This document shows, piece after piece, positions 1 to 10,248 of a stretch of 48,293 bases of DNA; position 1 is the stretch's first letter, and each line of letters begins with the position of its first letter. A program made the translations under genes and the position numbers. The stretch spans positions 1 through 48,293 of the forward strand of contig NZ_BGOW01000029.1 of assembly GCF_003851125.1 (NCBI RefSeq), written 5' to 3'. Source of the DNA: Sulfuriferula multivorans. Its GTDB lineage: Bacteria > Pseudomonadota > Gammaproteobacteria > Burkholderiales > Sulfuriferulaceae. The notes beneath the pieces are model-generated. The model saw nothing but the letters and a program-made list of their open reading frames with translations. It was not told where the DNA came from and did not search any database.

Positions 1-34
1 CTCGCGACTGCTTGCGGGCGTCTTCTTTTTCCAT
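1..34 (-). CDS. Possible 5' end of a leftward ORF cut by the window edge
   Basis: An ATG at position 34 on the minus strand opens a frame of 11 codons, rich in Lys, Glu and Arg, that runs off the window edge. No clear ribosome binding site is visible. The fragment is too short to identify. It lies downstream of parC in the same direction, but the gap between them of about 75 bp shows no further signal. Confidence 0.22.
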   Translation of the reverse strand, partial: MEKEDARKQSR

Positions 35-110
35 GCGCGCTGAGACACGTTACAAACCTTAAAGTTCACGGATAATTCGTGCCGAGTCTATAGTGCTTGC
101 AAATGATGGT

Positions 111-2492
111 CTATGATTCAGTTACAATCGATTCCACTTTGAATTTCACCGGCGCCAATACACCCTTGCGGGCGCGGTGCAGAACGTAATCCTGCAATGC
201 ATTCCAGGCCAGCGAGTGTTCCGAGCGTTTGCCGCCCCTGCCCTGACCGAGGATTTTCACTGTGCCGCCTTCGCGTACCGTGGTAGCGGAAAGCATGGTC
301 TCACCTTCCCCGACGGCCAGCACAATCACGCCTTTGCCGCCCGATAGCACTTTCATTTCGCCGACCGGGAAGGCAAGCAGCTTGCCATTGCTACCCAAGG
401 CGACGATGAGCGCGCCGTCACCAACTTCAACGGGTGGCAACAGGACATCCTTCTCGCCGATGTTCATGAATGCCTTGCCGGCGCGTTGTCGCGACACCAG
501 ATCCTTGAGTACCGCGATGAAGCCGTAGCCTGCCGAGGTGCTGAACAGGTATTGGGTATCGGGTGCAGCCGCACACATGGCGACAATTTTCGCCTTGGCC
601 GGCAAACCCAGCAGGGAAGCCACCGGCACGCCATCGCTGCGACCGCCGGGAATATCGGACGAGGCCACGGTGTAAGCGCGCCCACCGCTGTCGATCAGCA
701 CCACCGGATGCACGGTGCGTGTTTTGCAGAGCGCAAGCAGATCATCGCCGTCCTTGAAAGTCAGGGTGCTGGCGTCGGCGTCATGGCCGCTGCGTTGCCT
801 GATCCAGCCATTCTTCGACAGGATTACCGTACAGGCTTCGTCGGGGACAGCAACGGCTTTGGCACTAATCCGCTCCGCTGCCTCGATCAGCGTGCGCCGC
901 TCATCGCCGAATTTCTTCACGTCGGCCTTGATCTCGCTCACGATCAGGTCGCGCATGACCTTGCGGCTGCCCAGTACCTTGTTCAGGCCGTCTTCTTCCG
1001 TCCGCAGTTCGCCGATTTCTTTCTCGATGCGGATGGCCTCCAGACGCGCCAATTGCCGCAAACGGATTTCCAGAATGTCCTCAGCCTGGATTTCGCTGAG
1101 TTTGAAATGCATCATCAAATCGCTTTTCGGCTCATCCGATTCGCGAATTACGCGGATGACTTCATCGATGTTGAGCAGCACCGCCATCCGGCCTTCAAGG
1201 ATATGCAGCCGCTTTTGTACCTGGGCCAGGCGCGTCTCGCTCCGGCGCGTGACGGTGGTGTAGCGGAACGCGATCCATTCGGACAATAGATCGAGAATAT
1301 TCTTCTGGCTCGGCCTGCCATCCAGCCCGATCGCCACCATATTGGCGGATACGGTCGTCTCCAGGCTGGTATGCGTCAGCAACAGCGCGGTGAATTGCTC
1401 CAGCGGCATGCGCGAGGAACGCGGCTCCAGCACGATGCGTACGCTGGCGTCCTTGCCGGATTCGTCGCGCACCGTTTCCAGCGCATCGAGGAACAATTGC
1501 TTCATCGCCTTTTGCTCTGGGTTCAGGTCTTTCTTGCCTGCCTTCACCTGCGGATCGGTGTATTCGCCGATTTCCTCCAGCACTTTTTTTACCGACACGC
1601 CGTGCGGCAACTCGTGGATCACCATGCGCCACTGGCCACGTGCCTGCTGTTCGATGGTCCAGCGCGCGCGTACGCGCAAGCTGCCGCGACCGCTGACATA
1701 AGTGTCACGGATGTCTTTCGGGCTGGAAATGATGTGGCCGCCACCGGGGAAATCCGGCCCCTTGATGTGTTCCAGCACGCCATCCACGCTGAGGGCCGGG
1801 TCGCGCAACAAGGCCACCGCCGCTGCGCCCACTTCGCGCATGTTGTGCGGCAGGCATTCGGTCGCCATCCCCACCGCGATACCGGATGCGCCATTCAGCA
1901 ACAGGAACGGCAAGCGCGCCGGCAGGTCCACCGGTTCCTGTTCGGAGCCATCGTAATTGGGGCGGAAATCCACCGTACCTGCGCCCACTTCGGACAGCAG
2001 CAGCTCGGCATATTTGGTCAGCCGCACTTCGGTGTAACGCATGGCGGCCGCGGAGTCGCCATCGCGCGACCCGAAATTGCCCTGCCCGTCGACCAGCGGA
2101 TAGCGCAGCACGAAATCCTGCGCCATGCGCACCATGGCTTCATACGAGGCGGAATCGCCATGCGGGTGGTATTTACCGATCACATCGCCGACCACGCGCG
2201 CCGATTTCACCGGCTTGGCGCCGGGCATCAGGCCCAGCTGGTGCATGGCAAACAAAATGCGGCGCTGCACCGGTTTTTCGCCATCCGATACGGACGGCAA
2301 CGCGCGTCCCTTCACCACGCTGATGGCATAGCGCAGATACACCTGATGGGTATATTCACCGAGCAGAAAACGCACATCCCCGTCTTCCGGCGGCGCCGCG
2401 GATGCGGGCGGCGGCTGATCGCCGTTACCGCCGCCCGCGGAGGCCGCCGGCAAATCACTGATCCCGGAAAATAAATCTGTTGGTTTGTTCAT
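111..2492 (-). CDS. parC: DNA topoisomerase IV subunit A
   Basis: This 793-aa protein is the DNA-cleaving subunit of topoisomerase IV, which decatenates daughter chromosomes together with ParE. The N-terminal breakage-reunion domain carries the typical stretch [17 protein letters not shown]. The catalytic tyrosine is in [11 protein letters not shown]. The quinolone-determining region reads [12 protein letters not shown], with the Ser and Glu found in sensitive enzymes. The C-terminal part is the beta-pinwheel region. The start chosen (MNKPTD) has AGGA at good spacing; a start 11 codons upstream is open but unsupported. The gene lies downstream of parE on the same strand, 177 bp away, with a heptamer repeat tract between them. 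The ParC assignment rather than GyrA rests on the parE neighbour and the length. Confidence 0.96.
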   Translation of the reverse strand: MNKPTDLFSGISDLPAASAGGGNGDQPPPASAAPPEDGDVRFLLGEYTHQVYLRYAISVVKGRALPSVSDGEKPVQRRILFAMHQLGLMPGAKPVKSARVVGDVIGKYHPHGDSASYEAMVRMAQDFVLRYPLVDGQGNFGSRDGDSAAAMRYTEVRLTKYAELLLSEVGAGTVDFRPNYDGSEQEPVDLPARLPFLLLNGASGIAVGMATECLPHNMREVGAAAVALLRDPALSVDGVLEHIKGPDFPGGGHIISSPKDIRDTYVSGRGSLRVRARWTIEQQARGQWRMVIHELPHGVSVKKVLEEIGEYTDPQVKAGKKDLNPEQKAMKQLFLDALETVRDESGKDASVRIVLEPRSSRMPLEQFTALLLTHTSLETTVSANMVAIGLDGRPSQKNILDLLSEWIAFRYTTVTRRSETRLAQVQKRLHILEGRMAVLLNIDEVIRVIRESDEPKSDLMMHFKLSEIQAEDILEIRLRQLARLEAIRIEKEIGELRTEEDGLNKVLGSRKVMRDLIVSEIKADVKKFGDERRTLIEAAERISAKAVAVPDEACTVILSKNGWIRQRSGHDADASTLTFKDGDDLLALCKTRTVHPVVLIDSGGRAYTVASSDIPGGRSDGVPVASLLGLPAKAKIVAMCAAAPDTQYLFSTSAGYGFIAVLKDLVSRQRAGKAFMNIGEKDVLLPPVEVGDGALIVALGSNGKLLAFPVGEMKVLSGGKGVIVLAVGEGETMLSATTVREGGTVKILGQGRGGKRSEHSLAWNALQDYVLHRARKGVLAPVKFKVESIVTES

Positions 2493-2573
2493 GTTAAGTC
2501 CTGATTTACAGCTCGAATAAAGCACACGCCACGAAGAACACTGAAAAGATAATCCTCAAGCCCAGTGGAGTCC

Positions 2574-2664
2574 TTGCCTTTTGCCTTTTGCCTTTTGCCT
2601 TTTGCCTTTTGCCTTTTGCCTTTTGCCTTTTGCCTTTTGCCTTTTGCCTTTTGCCTTTTGCCTT
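2574..2664. repeat. 13 perfect tandem copies of a 7-bp unit (TTGCCTT)
   Basis: Ninety-one bases consist of exactly 13 head-to-tail copies of TTGCCTT (AAGGCAA on the coding strand of the neighbours) with no mismatch. The tract begins 5 bp past the parE stop codon and ends well before the parC start. Perfect identity suggests recent slippage or active copy-number change. Read on the minus strand it encodes a repeating Lys/Gly/Arg/Gln/Ala peptide, which I regard as incidental. Confidence 0.97.
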
Positions 2665-2669
2665 CCCCG

Positions 2670-4634
2670 TTAAATATCTGCCTCGACTTCATTGCCATGC
2701 ACGGAGATCTGTTCCTTGCGATACGCTGCGTTGGCCTTGCCCATCAAGTTATCGAAGATGCTCAAAGTGCCGGGCAGATCGTCGCCGACCTCGACCCGCA
2801 CCAGTCTTCTGGTATCCGGGCACAGTGTGGTTTCCCACAGCTGGATCGCATCCATCTCGCCCAGACCCTTGAAGCGCGATACCTGCCAGGCGCCTTCCTT
2901 GACGCCTTCCTGGCGCAGGCGCGCTTCCAGCACCGTCAGTTCCGTCTCGTCCAGCGCATACAGTTTGCGCGGCGGCTTGCCTTTGCCCTGCGCGGGAACG
3001 TCGACGCGGAACAGCGGCGGCTGGGCGATGTAGATATGCCCATGCGTGATCAGCTGCGGGAAGTGGCGGAAAAACAGCGTCAGCAACAGCGCCTTGATAT
3101 GCTCGCCGTCATCATCGGCATCGGCCAGGATGATCACTTTTCCGTAGCGCAGTTCGTTCAGGTCCAGCGTGCTGTCCAGGCTATGCGGGTCGATGGCCAG
3201 CGAGACGGCGATGTTGTGGATTTCCTGATTGGCAAGGATCTGCGAGCGTTCCACCTCCCAGCTGTTCATGCCCTTGCCGCGCAATGGCAGCACCGCCTGA
3301 ATCTCCTTGTCGCGGCCGGCCTTGGCCGAGCCTCCGGCGGAATCGCCCTCCACCAGAAACAGCTCGGTAATGCGATTGTCGGTGGATTCCGCATCGCTCA
3401 GTTTTCCCGGCAATACTGCTACCCCCGAACTCTTGCGCCGCTCCACCGCCTTCGACGACTTGGTGCGCGCCACCGCCAGCTTGATCGCCTGCTCGGCAAT
3501 GCGGGTGGCCTCCGCCACATGCTTGTTGAGCCACAGATCGAAAGTGTCCTTGATGGCCGCACCGACCAGCTTGACTGCCTCGCGCGAGGACAGCTTTTCC
3601 TTGGTCTGTCCGGCAAAACTCGGATCGACCATGCGCACCGCCAGCACAAAGCGCAGTTTGGCCCACACGTCGTCGGCGGCAAGCTTCACGTTGCGCTGCA
3701 TCAGTCCGTGCTGTTCGGCAAATATGCGTACGCTGTTGAACACCGTGTCGCGCAAGCCGGCCTCGTGCGTGCCGCCGCCCAGCGTCGGGATGAGGTTGAC
3801 ATACGATTCTCCGCCGCCCGATCCTGTCACCCACGCCAGCGCCCATTGCACCCCTTCGCCATTGGAAAAGGATTCGTTGCCGCTCAGATAGCGCTCGCCG
3901 CAAAACGCCGGTGCGATGGGCTCGTCTTCGGCAATCATCTGGTCGAGATACTGCGCCATGCCGCCTTCGAAATGCCATTCCTTCACATCCGTTCCGGATG
4001 CGGTTTCGATGTTGAGCGTGACGCGCACGCCGGGCAGCAGCATGGCCTTGGCGCGCAGCAGGTGTTCCAGCTCGCTGCGCGAAACACCGGGCGAATCGAA
4101 ATATTTCGGGTTCGGCCAGATGCGGATTGCCGTGCCGGTGTCTTTGGCCGCACAGTTACCGGTGATGGTCAGCGGTTCGACAACCTCGCCTTCGGCAAAG
4201 CTCATGCGGTGCAGCTTGCCTCCGCGTTTGACTTCGACTTCCAGCCGCGTGGACAGTGCGTTGGTGACCGAAACCCCCACGCCATGCAGCCCGCCGGTGA
4301 ATTTATAGCTGCTGTCCGCATCGCCTTTGGCGAATTTCCCGCCGGAATGGATGACGGTAAACACCACCTGCACCGTCGGCACTTTTTCTTCCGGGTGGAT
4401 GCCGGTTGGAATACCGCGCCCGTCGTCGCGCACCGAAACCGAGGCATCGCGGTGCAGCGTGACTTCGATATTTTTCGCGTAGCCTGCCATTGCCTCATCC
4501 ACGCCATTGTCGATGGCCTCCACAATGATGTGGGTGGGATCGTTGGTGCGGGTATACATGCCGGGGCGTAACTGGATCGGCTCCAGTTTGCGCAGTACGC
4601 GGATGGAAGATTCGTCGTAATTCTGTTTTGCCAT
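2670..4634 (-). CDS. parE: DNA topoisomerase IV subunit B
   Basis: The 654-aa ATPase subunit of topoisomerase IV, which powers strand passage by ParC. The N-terminal GHKL ATPase domain shows the Asn-containing helix [13 protein letters not shown] and the loops [12 protein letters not shown] and [14 protein letters not shown]. The TOPRIM part has [15 protein letters not shown], and its acidic cluster is DADDDGEHI. The length is near the roughly 630 aa usual for ParE and shorter than GyrB, which supports ParE. The ATG start gives the family N-terminus ([14 protein letters not shown]). It is divergent from htpG and leads toward parC. Confidence 0.96.
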   Translation of the reverse strand: MAKQNYDESSIRVLRKLEPIQLRPGMYTRTNDPTHIIVEAIDNGVDEAMAGYAKNIEVTLHRDASVSVRDDGRGIPTGIHPEEKVPTVQVVFTVIHSGGKFAKGDADSSYKFTGGLHGVGVSVTNALSTRLEVEVKRGGKLHRMSFAEGEVVEPLTITGNCAAKDTGTAIRIWPNPKYFDSPGVSRSELEHLLRAKAMLLPGVRVTLNIETASGTDVKEWHFEGGMAQYLDQMIAEDEPIAPAFCGERYLSGNESFSNGEGVQWALAWVTGSGGGESYVNLIPTLGGGTHEAGLRDTVFNSVRIFAEQHGLMQRNVKLAADDVWAKLRFVLAVRMVDPSFAGQTKEKLSSREAVKLVGAAIKDTFDLWLNKHVAEATRIAEQAIKLAVARTKSSKAVERRKSSGVAVLPGKLSDAESTDNRITELFLVEGDSAGGSAKAGRDKEIQAVLPLRGKGMNSWEVERSQILANQEIHNIAVSLAIDPHSLDSTLDLNELRYGKVIILADADDDGEHIKALLLTLFFRHFPQLITHGHIYIAQPPLFRVDVPAQGKGKPPRKLYALDETELTVLEARLRQEGVKEGAWQVSRFKGLGEMDAIQLWETTLCPDTRRLVRVEVGDDLPGTLSIFDNLMGKANAAYRKEQISVHGNEVEADI

Positions 4635-4763
4635 GGGTGTGTTGCCGTATATATTTTATTCAGGAATGCGCTATAGACTAACAAGAATGCGCGCAAGCAT
4701 AAATCGGTAGATGGTAATTCCCGGGAGGATTATCGTGCAAACCAGCCCGATAAGCCTCTTCCT

Positions 4764-4791
4764 CTTGAAAAATTTTCACTCGCCCCAATTT
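4764..4791 (+). promoter_or_regulatory. Sigma32 (heat-shock) type promoter of htpG
   Basis: CTTGAA at 4764-4769 is followed 13 bp later by CCCCAATTT at 4783-4791. This matches the sigma32 pattern CTTGAA / CCCCATnT with normal spacing. It lies 43 bp before the htpG start codon, and htpG is a classic heat-shock gene. Seen in sequence; the assignment to sigma32 is inferred from the consensus. Confidence 0.78.
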
Positions 4792-4833
4792 GATTACCAG
4801 CTTTTTTACCCTACTAACCGGAGAATCCATACC

Positions 4834-6735
4834 ATGACCGTAGAGGCACACAAGGAAACCCTTGGCTTCCAGGCTGAAGTCAAGCAGTTGCTGAACCTGA
4901 TGATCCACTCGCTGTACAGCAACAAGGAAATTTTCCTGCGCGAACTGATTTCCAATGCTTCCGACGCGGCCGACAAGCTGCGCTTCGAAGCGCTGTCGGA
5001 CGACGCGCTTTGGGAAAACGACCCGGAACTCAGGATCCGTATCGCTTTCGACAAGGATGCCCGTACCGTCACCATTTCCGACAACGGCATCGGCATGAAC
5101 CGCCAGGAAGTGATCGAGCATATCGGTACCATTGCCAAATCCGGCACACGCCAGTTTTTCGATGCCTTATCCGGCGACCAGGCCAAAGACTCGCACCTGA
5201 TCGGCCAGTTCGGCGTGGGCTTCTATTCGGCCTTCCTGGTTGCCGACAAGGTGACCCTGATCACGCGCCGCGCCGGGCTGGGCGCCGAGCATGCGGTGCA
5301 GTGGGAATCCGCAGGCGAAGGCGACTACACGCTGGAAACCGTGGAAAAATCCGGTCGCGGCACCGACGTGATCCTGCATCTGCGCGCAGACGAGGACGAA
5401 CTGCTGTCCAGCTACAAACTGCAATCCATCATCCGCAAATATTCCGACCATATCACCCTGCCCATTGTGATGAAAAAGGAAGAGTGGGACGCGGAGAAAA
5501 AAGAAACCGTGGTCAGGGACGAGGAAGAAGCCATTAATCAGGCCTCCGCGCTGTGGGCCCGCCCCAAGAGCGAAATCACGCCGGAACAGTACGAAGAATT
5601 CTACAAGCATGTGGCGCACGATTATGAAGCGCCGCTGGCCTATATCCACGCCAAGGTGGAAGGCAAACAGGAATACACCCAGCTGCTGTATATCCCCGCA
5701 CACGCCCCGTTCGATCTGTGGGACCGCGAGCAGCGCCATGGCATCAAGCTCTACGTGCGGCGCGTGTTCATCATGGACGACGCCAAGCAGCTGATGCCGA
5801 CCTACCTGCGCTTCGTGCGCGGCGTGATCGACTCCAACGACCTGCCGCTCAACGTATCGCGCGAAATATTGCAGGAGAGCAAGGACATCGAAGCCATACG
5901 CGGCGGCTCGGTGAAGAAAGTACTCGGCATGCTGGAAGACCTGGCGCAAAACCAGACGGAAAAATACACCGCTTTCTGGAAGGAATTCGGCCGTGTCATC
6001 AAGGAGGGCGTGGGCGAGGATTTCGCCAACAAGGATCGCATCGCCAAGTTGATCCGCTTCTCCTCCACGCACAACGACAGCGAGGAACAAGGCGTCTCAC
6101 TGGCCGACTACATCGGCCGCATGAAGGAAGGCCAGGACGCGATTTACTTCGTCACCGCCGACAGCTTCGCCGCAGCCAAAAACAGCCCGCACCTGGAAAT
6201 TTTCCGCGCCAAGGGCGTGGAGGTGCTGTTACTTGCCGATCGCGTGGACGAGTGGATGATTTCCCACCTGACCGAGTTCGACGGCAAAAAACTGCAATCC
6301 GTGGCCAAGGGTGACCTCGATCTGGGCAAACTGGCGGACGAGGAAGAGAAAAAGGAACAGGCGCAGGAAGCCGACGCCTTCAAGGAACTCACCGACAAGA
6401 TCAAGGAAGCACTGGGCGAGCAGGTCAAGGAAGTGCGCATTACGCATCGCCTGACTTCATCCCCGGCCTGCCTGGTGGCGGGCGAGCACGACATGGGCGC
6501 CAATCTGGAACGCCTGCTCAAGGCGGCAGGCCAGAACGTGCCGGGCAGCAAACCGATCCTGGAAATCAACCCCAAGCACGCCCTGGTGCAGCGCCTCAAG
6601 GACCAGGCCGACAGCGACAAATTCAGCGACTGGAGCGCCATCCTGTTCGACCAGGCGCTACTGGCCGAAGGCGGCCAACTGGAAGACCCGGCTGCTTTCG
6701 TGCGGCGTTTGAACGGGTTGTGGCTGGCGATGTAA
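4834..6735 (+). CDS. htpG: Molecular chaperone HtpG (bacterial Hsp90)
   Basis: A cytosolic ATP-dependent chaperone of 633 aa, the usual length. The N-terminal GHKL ATPase domain contains [17 protein letters not shown], with the ATP-binding Asn, then ISDNGIGM and [13 protein letters not shown]. The middle domain holds [11 protein letters not shown] with the conserved catalytic-loop Arg. The C-terminal dimerisation region ends LNGLWLAM. I chose the ATG preceded by GGAGA, which gives [13 protein letters not shown]; the frame stays open 41 codons upstream but the promoter lies inside that stretch. It is a single-gene unit: sigma32-type promoter in front, strong hairpin terminator 15 bp after the stop. 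Confidence 0.97.
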   Translation: MTVEAHKETLGFQAEVKQLLNLMIHSLYSNKEIFLRELISNASDAADKLRFEALSDDALWENDPELRIRIAFDKDARTVTISDNGIGMNRQEVIEHIGTIAKSGTRQFFDALSGDQAKDSHLIGQFGVGFYSAFLVADKVTLITRRAGLGAEHAVQWESAGEGDYTLETVEKSGRGTDVILHLRADEDELLSSYKLQSIIRKYSDHITLPIVMKKEEWDAEKKETVVRDEEEAINQASALWARPKSEITPEQYEEFYKHVAHDYEAPLAYIHAKVEGKQEYTQLLYIPAHAPFDLWDREQRHGIKLYVRRVFIMDDAKQLMPTYLRFVRGVIDSNDLPLNVSREILQESKDIEAIRGGSVKKVLGMLEDLAQNQTEKYTAFWKEFGRVIKEGVGEDFANKDRIAKLIRFSSTHNDSEEQGVSLADYIGRMKEGQDAIYFVTADSFAAAKNSPHLEIFRAKGVEVLLLADRVDEWMISHLTEFDGKKLQSVAKGDLDLGKLADEEEKKEQAQEADAFKELTDKIKEALGEQVKEVRITHRLTSSPACLVAGEHDMGANLERLLKAAGQNVPGSKPILEINPKHALVQRLKDQADSDKFSDWSAILFDQALLAEGGQLEDPAAFVRRLNGLWLAM

Positions 6736-6750
6736 CAGCTGACCACAAGA

Positions 6751-6785
6751 AATGAAAAAGGGCGCGAGAGGCGCCCTTTTTCATT
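6751..6785 (+). terminator. Rho-independent terminator after htpG
   Basis: A perfect 15-bp stem (arms 6751-6765 and 6771-6785) encloses a 5-nt loop. The outer part is A-rich on the left and T-rich on the right, with a GC-rich core. It can work in both directions but serves htpG. Confidence 0.93.
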
Positions 6786-6809
6786 GGTATCCGGGACGGG
6801 ATACGCAGC

Positions 6810-6846
6810 AAAAAAAAACGAGGCATGGAGGGCGAGCCTGCCATGC
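6810..6846 (-). terminator. Hairpin followed by a T run on the minus strand
   Basis: Arms at 6823-6831 and 6837-6846 form a roughly 9-bp stem (GCATGG/CCATGC plus AGG/CCT, with one bulge). On the minus strand this is followed, after a few bases, by nine T residues (A run at 6810-6818). It looks like an intrinsic terminator for leftward transcription, yet no leftward gene ends here. Confidence 0.4.
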
Positions 6847-7037
6847 AGCAATCCCATCACGTCACCAAAATAGCCCTGCGCCCTCGGCGCATCGGCAAGC
6901 TTGCAATATTTCAGCATCTATCATTTCCTCTGAGCGCTCGCTCTTCGGCTTATTATTTTTGGTTTATACTTTGCCAGGCTTCCTCGACCAGCAGATATTT
7001 CCCCTTGATTTATCTGCGTAAATAGCCCGGAAACATC

Positions 7038-7460
7038 ATGACCATTTATGAATTTGGAATCACGGATTTTCGATGCATTGTTGCGGGTGCCGACATTCCT
7101 GGAAACGGCGGAGGCGGCAATTTCAGTGATGCGGTCGACGTGGCAGAAGAACAGGCAAAGCGTGGTTGGCACGGCCCGGATTCGAGTCCAAGCAACGTAC
7201 CTGATATTGTTGCACCGGATTCAAACTGTTACTGCTCAGAAAGTACCGGCCTTGGTTTTTCCAATGCCACCGATGATCTGGAGACGTATTTCAATTCGAA
7301 GAAAGGCAGGAGCACCGGTCATGCTGTCATTGTTGTTACAGTCGGGACCGCACCTGAACTCTACAGTGCTGCCGGGGTGATCGCATCGTTCGCCAGACTG
7401 CTGCACGGCATCGGTTATGCCGGTGCGCTTCCCTATCCTGAGTCCCGCAGACATGGCTGA
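7038..7460 (+). CDS. Hypothetical protein upstream of a c-di-GMP enzyme
   Basis: I do not recognise this 140-aa protein. It is rich in Gly, Ala, Ser, Asp and Asn, with a Gly-rich run near residue 25 and a more hydrophobic stretch around residues 95-110. There is no clear signal peptide and no motif I can name. Its codon use looks like real coding sequence. Its last 8 bases overlap the start of the GGDEF-EAL gene in another frame, which suggests translational coupling. The ribosome binding site is weak. A competing 110-codon frame (7048-7380) overlaps most of it, but its composition is less protein-like after the first 25 residues. Confidence 0.5.
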   Translation: MTIYEFGITDFRCIVAGADIPGNGGGGNFSDAVDVAEEQAKRGWHGPDSSPSNVPDIVAPDSNCYCSESTGLGFSNATDDLETYFNSKKGRSTGHAVIVVTVGTAPELYSAAGVIASFARLLHGIGYAGALPYPESRRHG

Positions 7461-9570
7461 AAAGGATATCAATAAGGAGCGTCTCGAACTTGCCCTGGAA
7501 GCTGCCGGTCTTGATCTTTGGGAAAACGATTTGCTTACCGGCGAGGTGATCTGCAAATCGAACAAGATATTTTTCGAACTCGGTTACAGTGAAGAAGATA
7601 TCGCCTCCAACATGGACAGCATTTTCGCAATTGTCCACCACGACGACATCCCCCTTATCAAGGCTGCCATCTACGATCATTTGACCGGTGTTACCGCGCA
7701 ATATCGTAGCGAGTTCAGGGCACGCGCCAAATGCGGCACATGGGTGTGGTATGCCAACTATGGCAAAATCATGGATCGCGATAAAAATAGTCAAGGGCAG
7801 CGGTTTATCGGCGTAACGTTCAATATCGACGACCGAAAACGCCAGGAAGTGTTGCTCGCTGCCCGCGAGACGGAGTGGCGCACTTTAGTCGAAAACTCCC
7901 CCAATACCATCGTACGTTACGATAGTGATTGCCGGCGCATTTATGCTAATCCGGCAATATGCGCAGTATCTGCAGGTGGCAAAGCTGCACTGCTGGGAAG
8001 AAAACCTTCGGAATATCCGGGAGGTGAAAACTTTACGGCATATGAAAAAAAAATCCGGAAGGTATTTGCAACCGGAGACGATGCCGAGTTCGAGTTGAAC
8101 TCGACAGGCAAGAACGGCAAGGAATTTTGCAGCCATATTCGGCTGACGGCAGAACGTGATCTGCATGGTGAGATCGTCTCTGTCATGGGGGTCGGGCACG
8201 ATATCACCGAGCTAAATTCACAGCGCCTGAAGATTCGCGAGATTGCGTTCTATGATCCGCTCACTGGCCTGCCCAACCGGCGGCTGCTTGTCGACCGGCT
8301 TCAGCATGCATTGGCCTCCAGTGCGCGTAACGGTCTGCAAAGTGCGCTGATTATTATTGATCTGGATAATTTCAAAACACTGAACGACACGCTTGGCCAT
8401 GACATCGGCGACCTGTTGCTGCAACAAGTCGCACAACGGCTCACCGCATGCGTGCGGCAGGGCGATACTGTTGCGCGTATGGGCGGCGACGAGTTCGTGA
8501 TTATTCTGGAAAATTTGAGCGATAAAACTCAGGAAGCTGCATTCCAGGTAGAGACTTTTGGTGAAAAAATCCTGGCAACCCTCAATCAGCCCTACCAGCT
8601 CGCCAATCACAGTCGCCATAGCACACCCAGCATTGGCGTTGTCATATTCTCCGGCAACCAGATTTCTATTGAGGAGCTGATGAAGCGTGCGGATATCGCC
8701 ATGTATTCGGCTAAAAAATCCGGCCGCAATGCCATTCGGTTCTTTGATCTTGATATGCAGGCTGCTGTAGAGAACCGTTCATCTCTTGAAGAGTCGATGA
8801 AGCAAGCATTGCCTCAACAGCAGTTCGTGCTTTTTTATCAGGCGCAGGTGGATAACGCAGGCGTGATTGTGGGTGCCGAGGTATTGCTGCGCTGGCAACG
8901 CCCTACCCACGGCATGACCCTTCCCGAGGCTTTCATTCCTGTTGCAGAAGAAACCGGATTGATCGTTGCTATCGGTCTGTGGGTGCTGGAATCAGTCTGT
9001 CACCAACTAAAAGTGTGGGAGCATGAACCGGGGAAAGAGCTTCTGCACGTTGCCGTGAACGTCAGCGCACGCCAATTTCAGCAGACCAACTTTGTCGAGC
9101 AGATTATCGATGTGCTGGAGGCGACTGAGGTCAATCCGGCACGCATTACGCTTGAACTCACCGAAAGTATGGTGTTGGCCAACATTCCCGAAGCAATCAG
9201 CAAAATGCAGGTGCTCAAGCAGAAGGGCATTAAATTCGCGATGGATGACTTCGGCACCGGCCACTCATCTTTATCCAGCCTGCAGAAGCTACCTCTTGAT
9301 CAGCTAAAAATTGATCAGAGTTTTATTCACGACATAGCCGAGAATCACGATGGTGTCGTGATTGTACAAACCATCATTGCCATGGCGAATAAGCTAGGCA
9401 TGGAAGTGATTGCGGAAGGTGTGGAAACGAAGGCGCAAAAGGATTTTCTTATCCAGCAGCACTGCCTGAACTTCCAGGGCTATCTCTTCGGCAAACCGAT
9501 GCCTGTGAACGAGTTTGAACAGGCGTTAGAATACTGGGCAACACCTTCTGATGAATCCCTGCCGGTATAG
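7453..9570 (+). CDS. PAS-PAS-GGDEF-EAL cyclic-di-GMP signalling protein
   Basis: A 705-aa soluble protein. Two PAS domains (about residues 5-125 and 135-255) are followed by a diguanylate cyclase domain and an EAL phosphodiesterase domain. The cyclase motif is intact (RMGGDEFVII). An RxxD inhibitory site (RQGD) lies exactly five residues before GGDEF, so product inhibition is likely. In the EAL domain the signature reads EVL instead of EAL. The other catalytic stretches are present: ELTESMVL, DDFGTGHSSL, LKIDQSF and IAEGVET. Both activities therefore look possible. The start at MAEKDINKERL fits the PAS fold; an in-frame ATG 12 codons upstream is an alternative. No transmembrane segment is seen, so it should sense a cytosolic signal. 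Confidence 0.93.
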   Translation: MAEKDINKERLELALEAAGLDLWENDLLTGEVICKSNKIFFELGYSEEDIASNMDSIFAIVHHDDIPLIKAAIYDHLTGVTAQYRSEFRARAKCGTWVWYANYGKIMDRDKNSQGQRFIGVTFNIDDRKRQEVLLAARETEWRTLVENSPNTIVRYDSDCRRIYANPAICAVSAGGKAALLGRKPSEYPGGENFTAYEKKIRKVFATGDDAEFELNSTGKNGKEFCSHIRLTAERDLHGEIVSVMGVGHDITELNSQRLKIREIAFYDPLTGLPNRRLLVDRLQHALASSARNGLQSALIIIDLDNFKTLNDTLGHDIGDLLLQQVAQRLTACVRQGDTVARMGGDEFVIILENLSDKTQEAAFQVETFGEKILATLNQPYQLANHSRHSTPSIGVVIFSGNQISIEELMKRADIAMYSAKKSGRNAIRFFDLDMQAAVENRSSLEESMKQALPQQQFVLFYQAQVDNAGVIVGAEVLLRWQRPTHGMTLPEAFIPVAEETGLIVAIGLWVLESVCHQLKVWEHEPGKELLHVAVNVSARQFQQTNFVEQIIDVLEATEVNPARITLELTESMVLANIPEAISKMQVLKQKGIKFAMDDFGTGHSSLSSLQKLPLDQLKIDQSFIHDIAENHDGVVIVQTIIAMANKLGMEVIAEGVETKAQKDFLIQQHCLNFQGYLFGKPMPVNEFEQALEYWATPSDESLPV

Positions 9571-9697
9571 CGCTCCTATCGCTTTTGGGTGACGACAGGA
9601 CGTTCGCGACTGACATCCTGTTCGATCTCGAATCAGGTCCCGATTAACGTGAGACCGACGTATTTTCATGCAGAATCAATAGCAAGTTCTCATTTCC

Positions 9698-9730
9698 AGA
9701 CCCTTCCAATGAAAAAGGGAAAGGTCTTTT
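9698..9730 (+). terminator. Probable terminator after the GGDEF-EAL gene
   Basis: AGACC (9698-9702) pairs with GGTCT (9723-9727) and TTCC (9704-9707) with GGAA (9718-9721), with one internal mismatch and a 10-nt loop. A short T run follows. It sits between two convergent genes. Confidence 0.5.
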
Positions 9731-9740
9731 GCGCAGCCTG

Positions 9741-10205
9741 TCAGAGAAACCGGTCCAGCAGTTTGCGGCTGGCTTTGTCCAGGGCGTTCAGGTCACGAAT
9801 CAGGAACTGGATGCCGTGGCTGTCGGCGATGAGCAGGCTGGATGCGCCGAGTCGGCGAATATCGTCTTCGCCTTTCAGCACGAAACTGGTATCGCCGCGG
9901 TCTGTTTCCACCTCCCAGGTAGTCGGGGTAGCGAAGCTGGATACGTGACGCAGGCGGCGAATCTCGGGCACGAACTCGCGGCTTGCCAACTCCTCCTCCA
10001 CCAGCGCGCGTGCATCCCCGGGCAAATCGCTCAGATGCTCGACCCACGCCAGTTCGTGACCATCCGCGCTCAGCAAGGCGATGCCCTCCTGAGGCGCGGC
10101 GATGGGAAAGGCGCGCACCGGCACCACGTTTTCGTGAACCTTGCCGTCGGACGCGATGAGAACCAGCTGGTCGAAGGGGTTGCGGTTTATTTTGAAATTA
10201 ACCAT
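9741..10205 (-). CDS. DUF1854 family protein linked to cyanophycin loci
   Basis: A 154-aa soluble protein of the DUF1854 family, recognised by the PVRAFPIAAP stretch, the ASREFVPEIRR stretch and the C-terminal LIADSHGIQFLIRDL...LLDRFL. Its biochemical function is unknown. It follows the ABC exporter on the same strand, separated by a 180-bp gap that holds a palindromic repeat. Members are known to co-occur with cyanophycin synthetases and this exporter, which fits here. The start MVNFKINRNPF is preferred because the frame upstream translates the repeat element. It may be an accessory factor of the exporter or of cyanophycin metabolism; this is inference. Confidence 0.85.
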   Translation of the reverse strand: MVNFKINRNPFDQLVLIASDGKVHENVVPVRAFPIAAPQEGIALLSADGHELAWVEHLSDLPGDARALVEEELASREFVPEIRRLRHVSSFATPTTWEVETDRGDTSFVLKGEDDIRRLGASSLLIADSHGIQFLIRDLNALDKASRKLLDRFL

Positions 10206-10248
10206 GGATATCCCAGTGGTATGGGTCATCACGGAAAAAGCAATCGAA

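Noticed and set aside
1-34. Start of an IS transposase at the left edge
   Set aside because: Eleven codons are too few to identify a family, and no terminal inverted repeat can be shown.
2574-2664. CRISPR array
   Set aside because: The repeats are 7 bp, contiguous and without spacers; no cas genes are present.
2489-2698. 69-codon minus-strand frame encoding a Lys/Gly/Arg/Gln/Ala repeat peptide
   Set aside because: It is only the translation of the 7-bp tandem repeat between parE and parC, overlaps both gene ends and has no ribosome binding site.
2565-4571. Very long open frame (668 codons) antisense to parE
   Set aside because: It mirrors the codon bias of parE on the opposite strand and begins in the repeat tract. 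Similar long antisense frames lie over cphA, the ABC exporter and copA.
6786-7037. Possible c-di-GMP riboswitch before the GGDEF-EAL locus
   Set aside because: The gap has a hairpin, but none of the conserved GEMM core bases could be found.
7048-7380. 110-codon frame overlapping the 140-aa hypothetical gene
   Set aside because: After a plausible helical start the composition becomes Arg/Ser/Gln-rich and protein-unlike. The other frame has better codon use and an overlap with the next gene.
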